NCBI GenBank assembly: GCA_026982695.1 | Contig: JALSGS010000053.1 | Span: 1 to 64,000 of the forward strand | Reading direction: 5' to 3' | DNA from: Saprospiraceae bacterium | GTDB lineage: Bacteria; Bacteroidota; Bacteroidia; Chitinophagales; Saprospiraceae | Length of the DNA: 64,000 bases | Part shown: piece by piece, positions 36,167-44,641 of the stretch | How the letters are laid out: each line of letters opens with the position of its first letter | Position numbering within the stretch: the stretch's first letter is position 1 | Notes under the pieces: model-generated | What the model was told of the DNA's origin: nothing | Database searches by the model: none | What the model saw: only the letters and a program-made list of their open reading frames with translations | Position numbers and translations under genes: made by a program

Positions 36167-39127
36167 ATGAGACTATGGTGTACAAAAGTGGTACTCCTTG
36201 CTGCAGTGCTGCTGGGTTCTTTAAATGCAATGGCCCAGTTTACTGCCAGTGGTAAGGTGACCGATTCAGATGGCAACCCCTTGATTGGGGTAACAGTAGC
36301 AGTAAAAGGTACGGCCATTGGTACCTTTACCGATTTTGATGGTCGGTACGAGATTGACGTACCCACCGATCAAGCCACGCTCGAATTCACCTATATTGGT
36401 TATGCGCCGGTGGAAGTAGAAGTGAGCAAAGACAACCCCAGTGTCGATGTCGTCATGGCCAATGAAGCCACACAATTAGACGAGGTAGTGGTAACGGGCT
36501 TGGCTACCAGTGTGAAGCGAAGCAACTTGGCCAACTCCGTAGCACAAATCGATGCACGGCAGCTCACGGGTGTCACTACCCAACAAACGATGGATGGTGC
36601 CCTGTACGGAAAATTTGCTGGTGCCAACATTATCAAGAATTCAGGTGCTCCAGGCGGCGGCATTTCCATTAAGCTGCGCGGCATCACCTCGCTGACAGCT
36701 AATTCCCAGCCGCTCTTCATCATCGATGGAGTGTACCTGGACAACTCAGCAATTAAGGCTGGCTTCGACTTTGTGTCCAAGTCTCAAGCAGGGGGTAGTC
36801 AAAGCGTGCAAGACGACCCCTCCAACCGCATTGCTGATATTGACCCTGAAGATATCGAAACCATCGAAATTCTCAAAGGAGCCTCAGCTGCTGGTATTTA
36901 TGGCTCGCGCGCTGGTGCAGGTGTAGTCATCATTACCACTAAACGCGGTAAGGCCGGTAAGACAACTGTAAATGTTGCACAGACGTTTAGTATGAATGCC
37001 CTGCTCAATCCACGTGGCATGCGCCAATGGGACTCGGACAAAGTAGCCGCTTCGTGGGGCCCAGATGAAGTGCCCATCTACGAAGCAGCCGTTGCTGCAG
37101 GCAAGATTTATGATTACGAGCGCGAACTATATGACAACCGCCAACTTGGTTACCAAACGCGAGTGAGCATCAGTGGTGGTGACGACAAAACGCGCTTCTT
37201 CACAGGACTGACCTACAAAAACGATCCCGGTATTGTACTCAATACGGGTTATCAAAAGACCAGCTTCCGCTTAAACCTAGACCGAAAGCTGTCAGACTTT
37301 ATGGACTTGAAAGTCAGCTCCAACTATATCAAGTCGTCAGCTGATCGCGGATATTTCAACAACGACAACTCAGGAACTACCATTGGTATTTCGTTCATCT
37401 CTACACCGCCATGGGCCGAACTACATCCCGATGAAAATGGAAATTATCCCGACAACCCCTACTCTGGCGGAAACCCATTGCAAACAGCTGCTTTGGTGAC
37501 CAACAACGAAAGCGTAGATCGCATTATCTCGGGTGCTACACTCACTACCCATTTGGTACGCCGCGATAATCAAAGCCTACGGCTCATACTGCGCGGGGGA
37601 ATGGATTACTACACGTTGAAAAACTCCGCCATTTTTCCCCGAGAGCTTCAATTCCAAAAGAACGGAAATGGCACCGACGGTGCTGTGATCATTACAACAG
37701 CTCAAAACCGCAACTCCAATCTCGATGCCTTCTTAGTTCATTCATTCTATACGAGCTCGGGCATCAACTTCCGCACTCAGTTGGGATATACCGCTCAAAA
37801 CTTCGACCAAGACGTCATTCGCTCTACAGCTTCGTTCCTGGTAGGCACGCAAACCAACCTCGACCAGGCTAGCTCAATTTTCGTCGAAGAAGACCGCCTT
37901 ATCCAAAAAGACCGAGGCTTTTTCGTACAAGAGGAGGTCAACCTCAACGACCGCATGATCTTCACTCTAGGTATACGCGGCGACAAGTCGACTAATAATG
38001 GCGACCCTAACCAGCTCTTCTACTATCCAAAAGCTTCGGTTGCACTCAACCTGCACGAATTCGACTTTTGGAACAACGCGGCATTGAGCACCATGAAGCT
38101 GCGCTTGGCCTATGGTCAGTCAGGTAACTTCCCTGTCTTTGGTGCCAAGTTTACTCCTTTGGTGCCTGTAGTGATAGGTGGCAGCACCGGCTCACTGATC
38201 GGTGCTACGCGCGGCAAAAGTGACATTGGCCCCGAACGCCAAAGTGAGATTGAAGCTGGCATGGATGTCGGGCTGATGGGAAATAAAGTATTGATGGAAC
38301 TTACGGTATACCAAAAAACCATCGACGACCTCGTACTTAACGTACAGGTGCCTGCCTCTAGCGGCTTTACCTCAAAATGGGAAAACGTCGGCTCGCTGCA
38401 AAACCGCGGTATCGAAATAAGCCTCACGACTTCACCTATTCAAAAAAACCACTTCTCATGGGATAGCCGTACCACTTTCTGGCTCAACCGCGCGCTGGTG
38501 ACCGAACTACGCGTGCCCCCCTACAACACAGGTGCATTCGGTGCTACGCTGGGCACCTATCGCATCGAAGAAGGCAAAAGCCCTACGCAGCTGGTGGGCA
38601 TCACCGACGATCCTAACGACGAAGACGGTATTGCCGTATTTGGCGATGCCGAACCCGACTTCCAAATGTCGTTCTGGAACTCGGTCAATTATGACAATTG
38701 GGAGCTAGCCTTCTTGTTCCACTGGAAAAAAGGCGGCGACAACATCAACCTCACCACCCTACTGACCGATATCTTTGGCACTAGCCCTGACTACGACGAC
38801 AAGACGCTTGACCCCACCGGACAACTGACCAATGGCGAATATCGCCTGGCCGCACTGGGTGTGACAGCTGCACCCTGGATTGAAGATGCCGGCTACTTGC
38901 GTTTGCGCGAAGTAGGGCTGTTCTATCGCATTCCACGTGCCAAGCTCAACGATGTATGTAGCCTCAAGATCGGCCTGTCTGGTCGCAATATCTTGAACTT
39001 CTTTAAGTACAACAGCTACGACCCCGAAGTGTCAAACTTCGGCTCGAACGCTATTTCCAACAACGTAGAGGTAACGCCTTACCCCTCTGCGAAGAGCTAC
39101 TACTTCACCATCCGTGCAAGCTTCTAA
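36167..39127 (+). CDS. SusC/RagA-type TonB-dependent outer-membrane transporter
   Basis: Start chosen at the ATG at 36167 (MRLWCTKVVLLAAVLLGSLNAMAQ, signal peptide), 986 residues; an upstream ATG would lie in the promoter. The order is: carboxypeptidase-regulatory-like domain (about 25-105, GKVTDSDGNPLIGVTVAVKG), plug with QLDEVVVTGLATSVKRS (TonB-box region) and SAAGIYGSRAGAGVVIITTK, then a long beta-barrel ending in an aromatic residue (RASF). SusC proteins import glycans or peptides captured by the SusD lipoprotein encoded 48 bases downstream. No glycoside hydrolase or regulator gene accompanies the pair, so the substrate is open. Confidence 0.95.
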   Translation: MRLWCTKVVLLAAVLLGSLNAMAQFTASGKVTDSDGNPLIGVTVAVKGTAIGTFTDFDGRYEIDVPTDQATLEFTYIGYAPVEVEVSKDNPSVDVVMANEATQLDEVVVTGLATSVKRSNLANSVAQIDARQLTGVTTQQTMDGALYGKFAGANIIKNSGAPGGGISIKLRGITSLTANSQPLFIIDGVYLDNSAIKAGFDFVSKSQAGGSQSVQDDPSNRIADIDPEDIETIEILKGASAAGIYGSRAGAGVVIITTKRGKAGKTTVNVAQTFSMNALLNPRGMRQWDSDKVAASWGPDEVPIYEAAVAAGKIYDYERELYDNRQLGYQTRVSISGGDDKTRFFTGLTYKNDPGIVLNTGYQKTSFRLNLDRKLSDFMDLKVSSNYIKSSADRGYFNNDNSGTTIGISFISTPPWAELHPDENGNYPDNPYSGGNPLQTAALVTNNESVDRIISGATLTTHLVRRDNQSLRLILRGGMDYYTLKNSAIFPRELQFQKNGNGTDGAVIITTAQNRNSNLDAFLVHSFYTSSGINFRTQLGYTAQNFDQDVIRSTASFLVGTQTNLDQASSIFVEEDRLIQKDRGFFVQEEVNLNDRMIFTLGIRGDKSTNNGDPNQLFYYPKASVALNLHEFDFWNNAALSTMKLRLAYGQSGNFPVFGAKFTPLVPVVIGGSTGSLIGATRGKSDIGPERQSEIEAGMDVGLMGNKVLMELTVYQKTIDDLVLNVQVPASSGFTSKWENVGSLQNRGIEISLTTSPIQKNHFSWDSRTTFWLNRALVTELRVPPYNTGAFGATLGTYRIEEGKSPTQLVGITDDPNDEDGIAVFGDAEPDFQMSFWNSVNYDNWELAFLFHWKKGGDNINLTTLLTDIFGTSPDYDDKTLDPTGQLTNGEYRLAALGVTAAPWIEDAGYLRLREVGLFYRIPRAKLNDVCSLKIGLSGRNILNFFKYNSYDPEVSNFGSNAISNNVEVTPYPSAKSYYFTIRASF

Positions 39128-39175
39128 GCTGAACAGCTGTTGGAAAATGATTTGTAAATCAAAAAAGAAAAAAAC

Positions 39176-40507
39176 ATGTTTTTGAAAAATATATGGACGC
39201 AAAAGCTGGCTGCCCTACTATTCGTAGCGGCTATGGCTGGAAGCTACTCCTCTTGCCAGCTCGAAGACATTCCTGATCCCAACAACCCCAGCTTGGGTGT
39301 CATCGAATCAAATGCCACATTGGGCGAAATTCAAAACTTGGTGGACGGCATCCAAGCCTGGATGCGGGACCGATTAGGCACCTACCTGGACGGTGTAGGC
39401 GTGATCGGGCGTGAGTACTATCGCTTCTCTGGCTCTGACCCGCGTTTCACTTCCGACCTACTGGGCAAGGGCAATGCCGTGCTGGATGACAATACATTCT
39501 ACACCACGCGCCCCTTCCAGTCGCGCTACCGGGTAGTGAAAAACTGCAACATCCTACTGACTGCCATCCAAAACACCTCTGCAACCATCACTGATGCAGA
39601 AAAACGCGCTGCCCAAGGCTATGCCAAAACCATTATGGCTCATGAGCTGCTCATGGTGCTCAACCAGCAATACAACAACGGCATCCGTGTGGATGTAGCC
39701 GACCCAGAGAATCTCGGCCCCTTCCTCTCTTTGTCCGAGTCGCTCGATGCTATAGCAGCAATGCTGGACGAAGCAGCTGAAGACCTCAAGGCCGGCGGTG
39801 ACCGCTTCCCCTTCACCTTGAGCAGCGGCTTTGCCGGGTACGATACGCCAGGTACTTTCCTGGAGTTTAACCGCGCCCTAGCCGCTCGCGTCGATCTGTA
39901 CCGTCAAGACTGGAGCGGTGCCATCAATGCCCTCAACGAATCATTCTTCGATATGGGTGGCGACTTTTACGACGGCGTGTATTACATCTTCTCTACAGCT
40001 GGTGGTGACCAGCTCAACGAAATGTGGTATCCACTTAACTCTACGGGCGAGTTGCGCGTCGCACATCCTTCGTACGTCACAGATATTGAAGCCGGTGACG
40101 ACCGCATCAGCAAGGTGACGCAGCGAAATGACCCCGCATTCCAGGATGACCTTACAAGCGAATGGGATGTGACAATCTACCAGTCTAATACAGACCCCAT
40201 GCCTATTATCCGCAACGAAGAACTCATCCTCATCTACGCTGAAGCTAATGCACAGATGGACAACACTAATGAGGCCGTAATGGCCATCAACACCATCCGA
40301 AATGCCCATGGCTTGAGCAACTACAGCGGCGGCATGACTACCAATGAATTAATAGACGAGATTCTCACACAGCGTCGCTTTTCGCTCTTCGGCGAAGGCC
40401 ATCGCTGGATCGACATGCGCCGCTATGATCGCCTAGATGAATTACCCATCGATCGCGACGGCGACGATGTATGGGTACAATTTCCACGCCCTGCCTCTGA
40501 AAACTGA
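39176..40507 (+). CDS. SusD/RagB-type nutrient-binding lipoprotein
   Basis: 443 residues with a lipoprotein signal, lipidated Cys27 in GSYSSCQLEDIPDPNNPS. The alpha-helical SusD fold is visible from RYRVVKNCNILLTAIQ, the TPR-like helices with GYAKTIMAHELL, and the C-terminal ILTQRRFSLFGEGHRWIDMRRYDRL that ends most SusD proteins. It forms a lid over the SusC partner in the outer membrane. It is shorter than average SusD (about 500-550). Same operon as the SusC-like gene, closed by a terminator. Confidence 0.93.
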   Translation: MFLKNIWTQKLAALLFVAAMAGSYSSCQLEDIPDPNNPSLGVIESNATLGEIQNLVDGIQAWMRDRLGTYLDGVGVIGREYYRFSGSDPRFTSDLLGKGNAVLDDNTFYTTRPFQSRYRVVKNCNILLTAIQNTSATITDAEKRAAQGYAKTIMAHELLMVLNQQYNNGIRVDVADPENLGPFLSLSESLDAIAAMLDEAAEDLKAGGDRFPFTLSSGFAGYDTPGTFLEFNRALAARVDLYRQDWSGAINALNESFFDMGGDFYDGVYYIFSTAGGDQLNEMWYPLNSTGELRVAHPSYVTDIEAGDDRISKVTQRNDPAFQDDLTSEWDVTIYQSNTDPMPIIRNEELILIYAEANAQMDNTNEAVMAINTIRNAHGLSNYSGGMTTNELIDEILTQRRFSLFGEGHRWIDMRRYDRLDELPIDRDGDDVWVQFPRPASEN

Positions 40508-40540
40508 TGATAGCTATTGCAGATAAACAATAGTAGGTGC

Positions 40541-40578
40541 AGAGGGAAGCCAGTTAATTGGCTTCCCTCTTTGCTTTT
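40541..40578 (+). terminator. terminator of the susCD-like operon
   Basis: AGAGGGAAGCCA/TGGCTTCCCTCT, a 12-base perfect stem with GTTAAT loop, then TTGCTTTT. Confidence 0.65.
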
Positions 40579-40678
40579 CGGATTTAGGAGCTGTTTTGTA
40601 CCCCCTCTTCCACCACCGAATTTCCCATCTTTGCAATCCAGCAATTGAGACCCATTCCCCCATGCCAAAAGCAGAGCT

Positions 40679-41416
40679 ATGAAAACACCACTTAAATCTC
40701 ATAGAACTCATGTATTCCGATTCAAGCATTTTGCCATCAAGCAAGAGACTTGCCCTATGAAAGTGGGCACCGATGGCGTGCTCTTAGGTGCATGGGTTGA
40801 CATGCAGCAAGTGAGTCGTGCACTCGATGTAGGGACAGGCACAGGACTCATCGCCTTGATGCTCGCTCAGCGATCCGAGCAAGCCATCATCGAAGCAGTA
40901 GACATCGACGGCGCTGCTTGTGCCGAGGCACAACACAACGCAACGGCTTCGCCCTGGGCGTCGCGTATCCACGTACATCACATGGCAGTGCAAGATTTGG
41001 CTCCAAAGAAAATAGCTCAGTTCGACTTGGTCGTGAGCAATCCACCTTTTTTCTCCGGTGGTGTACTTTCCTCTTACCAAGACCGCAATGTGGTCCGACA
41101 CACCGTAAAGCTACCTCATGGCGATTTGCTGGCGGCAGCCCGTACCATGCTCCGACCACAGGGACGACTGGCCGTCATTTTGCCTTATCTCGAAGGGCTG
41201 CGCTTCGGAGAGCTCGCTGCCACTTATGGCTTTTTCCTTTGCCGACGCACCAAAGTACGCCCCAAACCTGCTCAGCCCTTCCACCGCCTTTTATTAGAGT
41301 TTAGTCGCGATGTCCGTCCCTTACAAGAATCTACATTGACCCTACACGATGCCCACAACCATCGCACCAAAGACTACATAAAGCTCACTGAAAATTTCTA
41401 CATAGATCCCATATAA
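40679..41416 (+). CDS. tRNA1(Val) (adenine-37-N6)-methyltransferase-type protein (TrmN6/YfiC family)
   Basis: 245 residues. SAM-dependent methyltransferase fold with RALDVGTGTGLIALMLAQR (motif I, about 48-66) and VVSNPPFFSGG (motif IV NPPF at 121-124), the signature of N6-adenine or N5-glutamine methyltransferases. The N-terminal FRFKHFAIKQETCPMKVGTDGVLLGAW is a hallmark of the YfiC/TrmN6 group, which methylates A37 of tRNA-Val in E. coli. The Bacteroidota substrate is assumed, not shown. The start at 40679 lies 172 bases after the SusD stop, past the terminator. Confidence 0.88.
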   Translation: MKTPLKSHRTHVFRFKHFAIKQETCPMKVGTDGVLLGAWVDMQQVSRALDVGTGTGLIALMLAQRSEQAIIEAVDIDGAACAEAQHNATASPWASRIHVHHMAVQDLAPKKIAQFDLVVSNPPFFSGGVLSSYQDRNVVRHTVKLPHGDLLAAARTMLRPQGRLAVILPYLEGLRFGELAATYGFFLCRRTKVRPKPAQPFHRLLLEFSRDVRPLQESTLTLHDAHNHRTKDYIKLTENFYIDPI

Positions 41417-41421
41417 GCATC

Positions 41422-41452
41422 AAAGCCCTTACATCTGGGATGTAAGGGCTTT
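41422..41452. terminator. bidirectional terminator between convergent genes
   Basis: AAAGCCCTTACATC/GATGTAAGGGCTTT, a 14-base perfect stem with a three-base loop, between the methyltransferase and the HTH gene. Confidence 0.75.
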
Positions 41453-41478
41453 ACCATTTATAAAGCACAAAAAGAACA

Positions 41479-41742
41479 CTAAGGTGTGGCTTTCGCACGA
41501 TGCTCCTCAATGATCTTTTTGGCCAAATTCAGAATTGTTTCATCTTCAATATGTACGACTCCCCCGCCCGGGCCCGGCTCGTAATGCCAACCTGGAATTT
41601 CATTGGCATCTTGAATTTTCTTAGCGCCGAAATAGTTGCGCACTGTTTGTTCCGAAATCCCGAGCTCTTGAGCAATGCGTGCTACGCTACCCGTAGGGAG
41701 GCTGTGTTTGATAGCCCGTAGCTCATTGAATGTAATCACCAT
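41479..41742 (-). CDS. small helix-turn-helix DNA-binding protein
   Basis: 87 residues. The helix-turn-helix is plain at about 18-42: GSVARIAQELGISEQTVRNYFGA. The second half (DANEIPGWHYEPGPGGGVVHIEDETILNLAKKII) is a beta-rich part and a helix, well kept in similar short Bacteroidota proteins. The function is unknown; it may be a nucleoid or local regulator. It is a single gene, divergent from the 42099 cluster, so it could act on that intergenic region, which holds an inverted repeat; this is inference only. Confidence 0.7.
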   Translation of the reverse strand: MVITFNELRAIKHSLPTGSVARIAQELGISEQTVRNYFGAKKIQDANEIPGWHYEPGPGGGVVHIEDETILNLAKKIIEEHRAKATP

Positions 41743-41862
41743 GGTACTATGAATTTAATAGTAAAATCGAATAGGGGAAACAAATCCAAGTAAAAATTTT
41801 AGCCTGCTATAAAAGCACATTGACACACTTTATTTGGCTAAAATTAAAACTTTCAAAAACCA

Positions 41863-41898
41863 ATTGCAAGTGATAAAATGGGTTTTTGCACTTGCAAT
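41863..41898. repeat. inverted repeat upstream of the secreted-protein/adhesin/PorP cluster
   Basis: Arms ATTGCAAGTG (41863-41872) and CACTTGCAAT (41889-41898), a 10-base perfect inverted repeat with a 16-base spacer. It may be an operator for a dimeric regulator. No T-run, so not a terminator. Confidence 0.45.
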
Positions 41899-41980
41899 CC
41901 ATATTTTACATTTTTAATACCTATCCTTTGATCAAACAACTCATTATAGCATTTTACACAGCGGTGGGCCACAAGAACTG

Positions 41981-42010
41981 ATTGCATCCACTCTTTTGGT
42001 ATTAATTTTG
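41981..42010 (+). promoter_or_regulatory. promoter of the 42099-46444 cluster
   Basis: ATTG (41981-41984), 18 bases, TAATTTTG (42003-42010). Expected start near 42017, leader about 80 bases. Confidence 0.5.
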
Positions 42011-42098
42011 ATATTAATTTATAAAAAACTCATTGTACGGTAATTTTTCAGCCGTAAGATCAGAATCTTAAGCACAATCATCCATAAATTCTGCAATC

Positions 42099-43295
42099 AT
42101 GAAAAAAGGATTCATCAGCCTGTTCTTAGCTACATGGGCCATTCTGGCAAATGCACAAGCACCTAATGCTACCTGCTATTCCGCCTTAGCTCATGATGTA
42201 TTTGGCAATGTATTGGCTGAGCAAGAAATCACCTTGCGCATGTCGATCTTGGAGGGAGGCGCTACAGGCAATTTGATCTATCAAGAGATCCACAAAACGC
42301 AAACGAACGATCAAGGGCTCTTTACCGTAAACATTGGCGAAGGCGAGTATTCGGGTGGACCAATAGACGAGTTTCGCAATATCAATTGGGCACAAGGCGA
42401 TTACTGGATCAAAGTAGAGATGGATGCCAGCGGTGGGCAAAACTTCGAGCTAATGGGTATTTCCCAAATTCTTTCGGTTGTTTATGCCTTGCACGCCAAC
42501 ACTGCTAACCACTCGCTGTACACAGATACGGCAACCATTGCGAACATCGCACTACAAGCGGTGCAAACAGTGGGTGACAATGATGGAGACCCCACCAATG
42601 AGCTTCAAACCATTTCCAAAAATGGCAATGTGGTAGAGTTGTCAGACGGAGGTGGAAGTTTCATTGATGAAGTCAACGATGCCGATGCCGACCCGACTAA
42701 CGAGCTGCAAACACTTAGTTTTAGCAACGGAGTATTGAGTATCTCGGGGGGCAATGCCATCTCCTTCAACGAGCAGCCCTTTTCTGCCCCTGGCTCTTCT
42801 GCGGATCTGCCATTGGGCATTATAGGCGAGCACATAGTACTCACTACAGGCGATTATATTGTCCCACCCAACAAAATACTCTTCATCACATCGGGTGGCC
42901 CTAACGTAATACTCAACGGGTTTGGCAACCTCACAGGTGTACACGTACATCCCACCACACCGAACATGCCTGTATTTCCACCCAATACACACATCACGGA
43001 TTGCATGTGTACCGGCATTTTGATAGACACCTCTTTTTCTTTCATCGAACCCATAGTGATTGACCTCACATTTGGCTCTTATTTAGTGCCCTCTAACAAG
43101 GTATTGTTTATAAAAAGCGGCTTACCCAACGACCAAATGGGGCGCCTGGTTGTCAACAATGTGCTTATGGAATTCTTGCGCCCCAACTATACACGTGGCA
43201 CGCGCATTATCACTTTTCCGGCAGGCACAGTAATCAAAAAGCCATCTGACATTACAGAACTAGTGCTGACAGGCTACCTCATCGACGCCAATTAA
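42099..43295 (+). CDS. secreted protein with Bacteroidota tail-fibre-like N-terminus and two C-terminal beta repeats
   Basis: 398 residues with a signal peptide (MKKGFISLFLATWAILANAQ). The N-terminal part (about 20-135: APNATCYSALAHDVFGNVLAEQEITLRMSIL to ILSVVYALHANTA) matches a domain common in secreted and tail-fibre-like Bacteroidota proteins. The middle has two DPTNELQT segments with Asp-rich loops. The C-terminal part has two related units: GDYIVPPNKILFITSGGPN and GSYLVPSNKVLFIKSGLPN, each ending TGILID or TGYLID. No T9SS sorting domain is seen. The role is unknown; its position ahead of an adhesin and a PorP gene suggests surface work. Confidence 0.7.
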   Translation: MKKGFISLFLATWAILANAQAPNATCYSALAHDVFGNVLAEQEITLRMSILEGGATGNLIYQEIHKTQTNDQGLFTVNIGEGEYSGGPIDEFRNINWAQGDYWIKVEMDASGGQNFELMGISQILSVVYALHANTANHSLYTDTATIANIALQAVQTVGDNDGDPTNELQTISKNGNVVELSDGGGSFIDEVNDADADPTNELQTLSFSNGVLSISGGNAISFNEQPFSAPGSSADLPLGIIGEHIVLTTGDYIVPPNKILFITSGGPNVILNGFGNLTGVHVHPTTPNMPVFPPNTHITDCMCTGILIDTSFSFIEPIVIDLTFGSYLVPSNKVLFIKSGLPNDQMGRLVVNNVLMEFLRPNYTRGTRIITFPAGTVIKKPSDITELVLTGYLIDAN

Positions 43296-43360
43296 GCCCC
43301 TCGATTCCAAACTACCTAGAGGCATTACGATCATGCCCCTAATTCTGGAAATAAAAAAAC

Positions 43361-44599
43361 ATGCCTGTCATGATTTGGGAAAAAACTATATCCGTAGCTA
43401 TCTATCTGTGCCTCATACAAAGCTGGGGCTTTGCACAGCGCATCGTCCACCAGACGCTTGCCACCACAGCCGTACCTGCCACCTCAGTCAACGCCACCCT
43501 TTTCTACGTGATAGGAGGCTCTTGCGTAGGCTGTAGTGCATTGCAAGGCGATCTCACAGGTACGACGATCTACCCTGGCTTTCCCACACCAGGAGCCGAC
43601 ACTTGCTTTTCAATGGGTGTCGTAGTAGAAGAGACGCAAGACGATTGTGGCACCTACTATCAGTTTTACTACACAGGTAACGCAGCTTCGGGCCAAGTGC
43701 AGTTTGAATGGCACTTTGGTACAGGGGCCTACCCACAAATAGCCTACCTGCCCGAAGTATCAGATGTCGCCTTCGACGACACAGGTGCCAAAGACATTCT
43801 GCTACGAGTCAGCGATGGAAGCGGATGCGAAAAGGAATATGCCTTCACTATTGAAGTGATGGGCACAGGCTTTGCTGCCAACCCACTCGTCACACATGTC
43901 GACTGTTTTGGCGAAGCCACAGGCAGCATCGAACTGGAACTGCTGAATGGCACCATGCCCTTCGACTTTCAATGGGACAATGGCGGGCAAACCATCCTCT
44001 TGGAAAACTTGCCTGCAGGCCAATATGCTTTTACGGTAACCGATGCACAGGGCTGTAGCTATGACAATATAGCACTCGTCCAACAACCCGACAGCCCCAT
44101 TGAACTAAACATCATACCCACCGACGAGACATGTATTTCTACTACTGACGGTATGCTATTCGCACAGGCCACAGGAGGTACTCCGCCTTATCGCTTCGAA
44201 TGGAATACGGGGGATACCACTCAACAGCTCACACAAATACCATCGGGTGAGTATTTTCTCACTGTAACCGATGCACGCGGATGCACCACCGCTCGTTCTG
44301 TCTTCTTAGGTCAGGCATGCAACCCCCGCGCCATGGACGTGATCACCCCCAATGGCGATGGCATCAACGACGTATGGGTTGTAGATAACCTCGAAAACTT
44401 CCCAGATAACGAAGTGCGCATTTACAACCGATGGGGCGAACTGGTGTATAGCACTAAAGGCTACACCAACGACTGGGGTGGAATGGGCAATAAAGGCAAA
44501 ATGCTGCCTGCCGGTGCCTATTACTACGTGTTGCGCATCAATGGCGACACCTTCGGCCTGCCTCCTATACGCACCGGTGCCATCAACCTGATCCGATAG
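43361..44599 (+). CDS. adhesin-like protein with T9SS type B (gliding-motility) C-terminal domain
   Basis: 412 residues. The signal peptide ends at about 26 (SWGFAQ). A PKD-like beta-sandwich (about 85-170) is followed by two SprB-type repeats (FQWDNGG...TVTDAQGCSYDN; FEWNTGD...TVTDARGCTTAR, the second starting GGTPPY) and a CHU_C domain from ITPNGDGINDVWVVDN to the end. This C-terminal domain directs T9SS export. It lies 42 bases before the PorP-TSP3-OmpA gene, the cargo-plus-SprF arrangement seen also at 18.7-23.7 kb. A Cys-rich N-terminal stretch GGSCVGCSALQG may form a disulfide. Confidence 0.87.
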   Translation: MPVMIWEKTISVAIYLCLIQSWGFAQRIVHQTLATTAVPATSVNATLFYVIGGSCVGCSALQGDLTGTTIYPGFPTPGADTCFSMGVVVEETQDDCGTYYQFYYTGNAASGQVQFEWHFGTGAYPQIAYLPEVSDVAFDDTGAKDILLRVSDGSGCEKEYAFTIEVMGTGFAANPLVTHVDCFGEATGSIELELLNGTMPFDFQWDNGGQTILLENLPAGQYAFTVTDAQGCSYDNIALVQQPDSPIELNIIPTDETCISTTDGMLFAQATGGTPPYRFEWNTGDTTQQLTQIPSGEYFLTVTDARGCTTARSVFLGQACNPRAMDVITPNGDGINDVWVVDNLENFPDNEVRIYNRWGELVYSTKGYTNDWGGMGNKGKMLPAGAYYYVLRINGDTFGLPPIRTGAINLIR

Positions 44600-44641
44600 C
44601 GCACTGTTTTTTCCTGCGTTCATCGAGTAAACAAGCAAATC

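Larger units (their letters stand above)
41743..42098. other. 356-base divergent regulatory region
   Basis: AT-rich, no coding frame. It carries an inverted repeat (41863-41898), a promoter for the plus-strand cluster (41981-42010) and a near-direct repeat TATTAATTTtga/TATTAATTTata at about 42000-42021. Confidence 0.55.
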
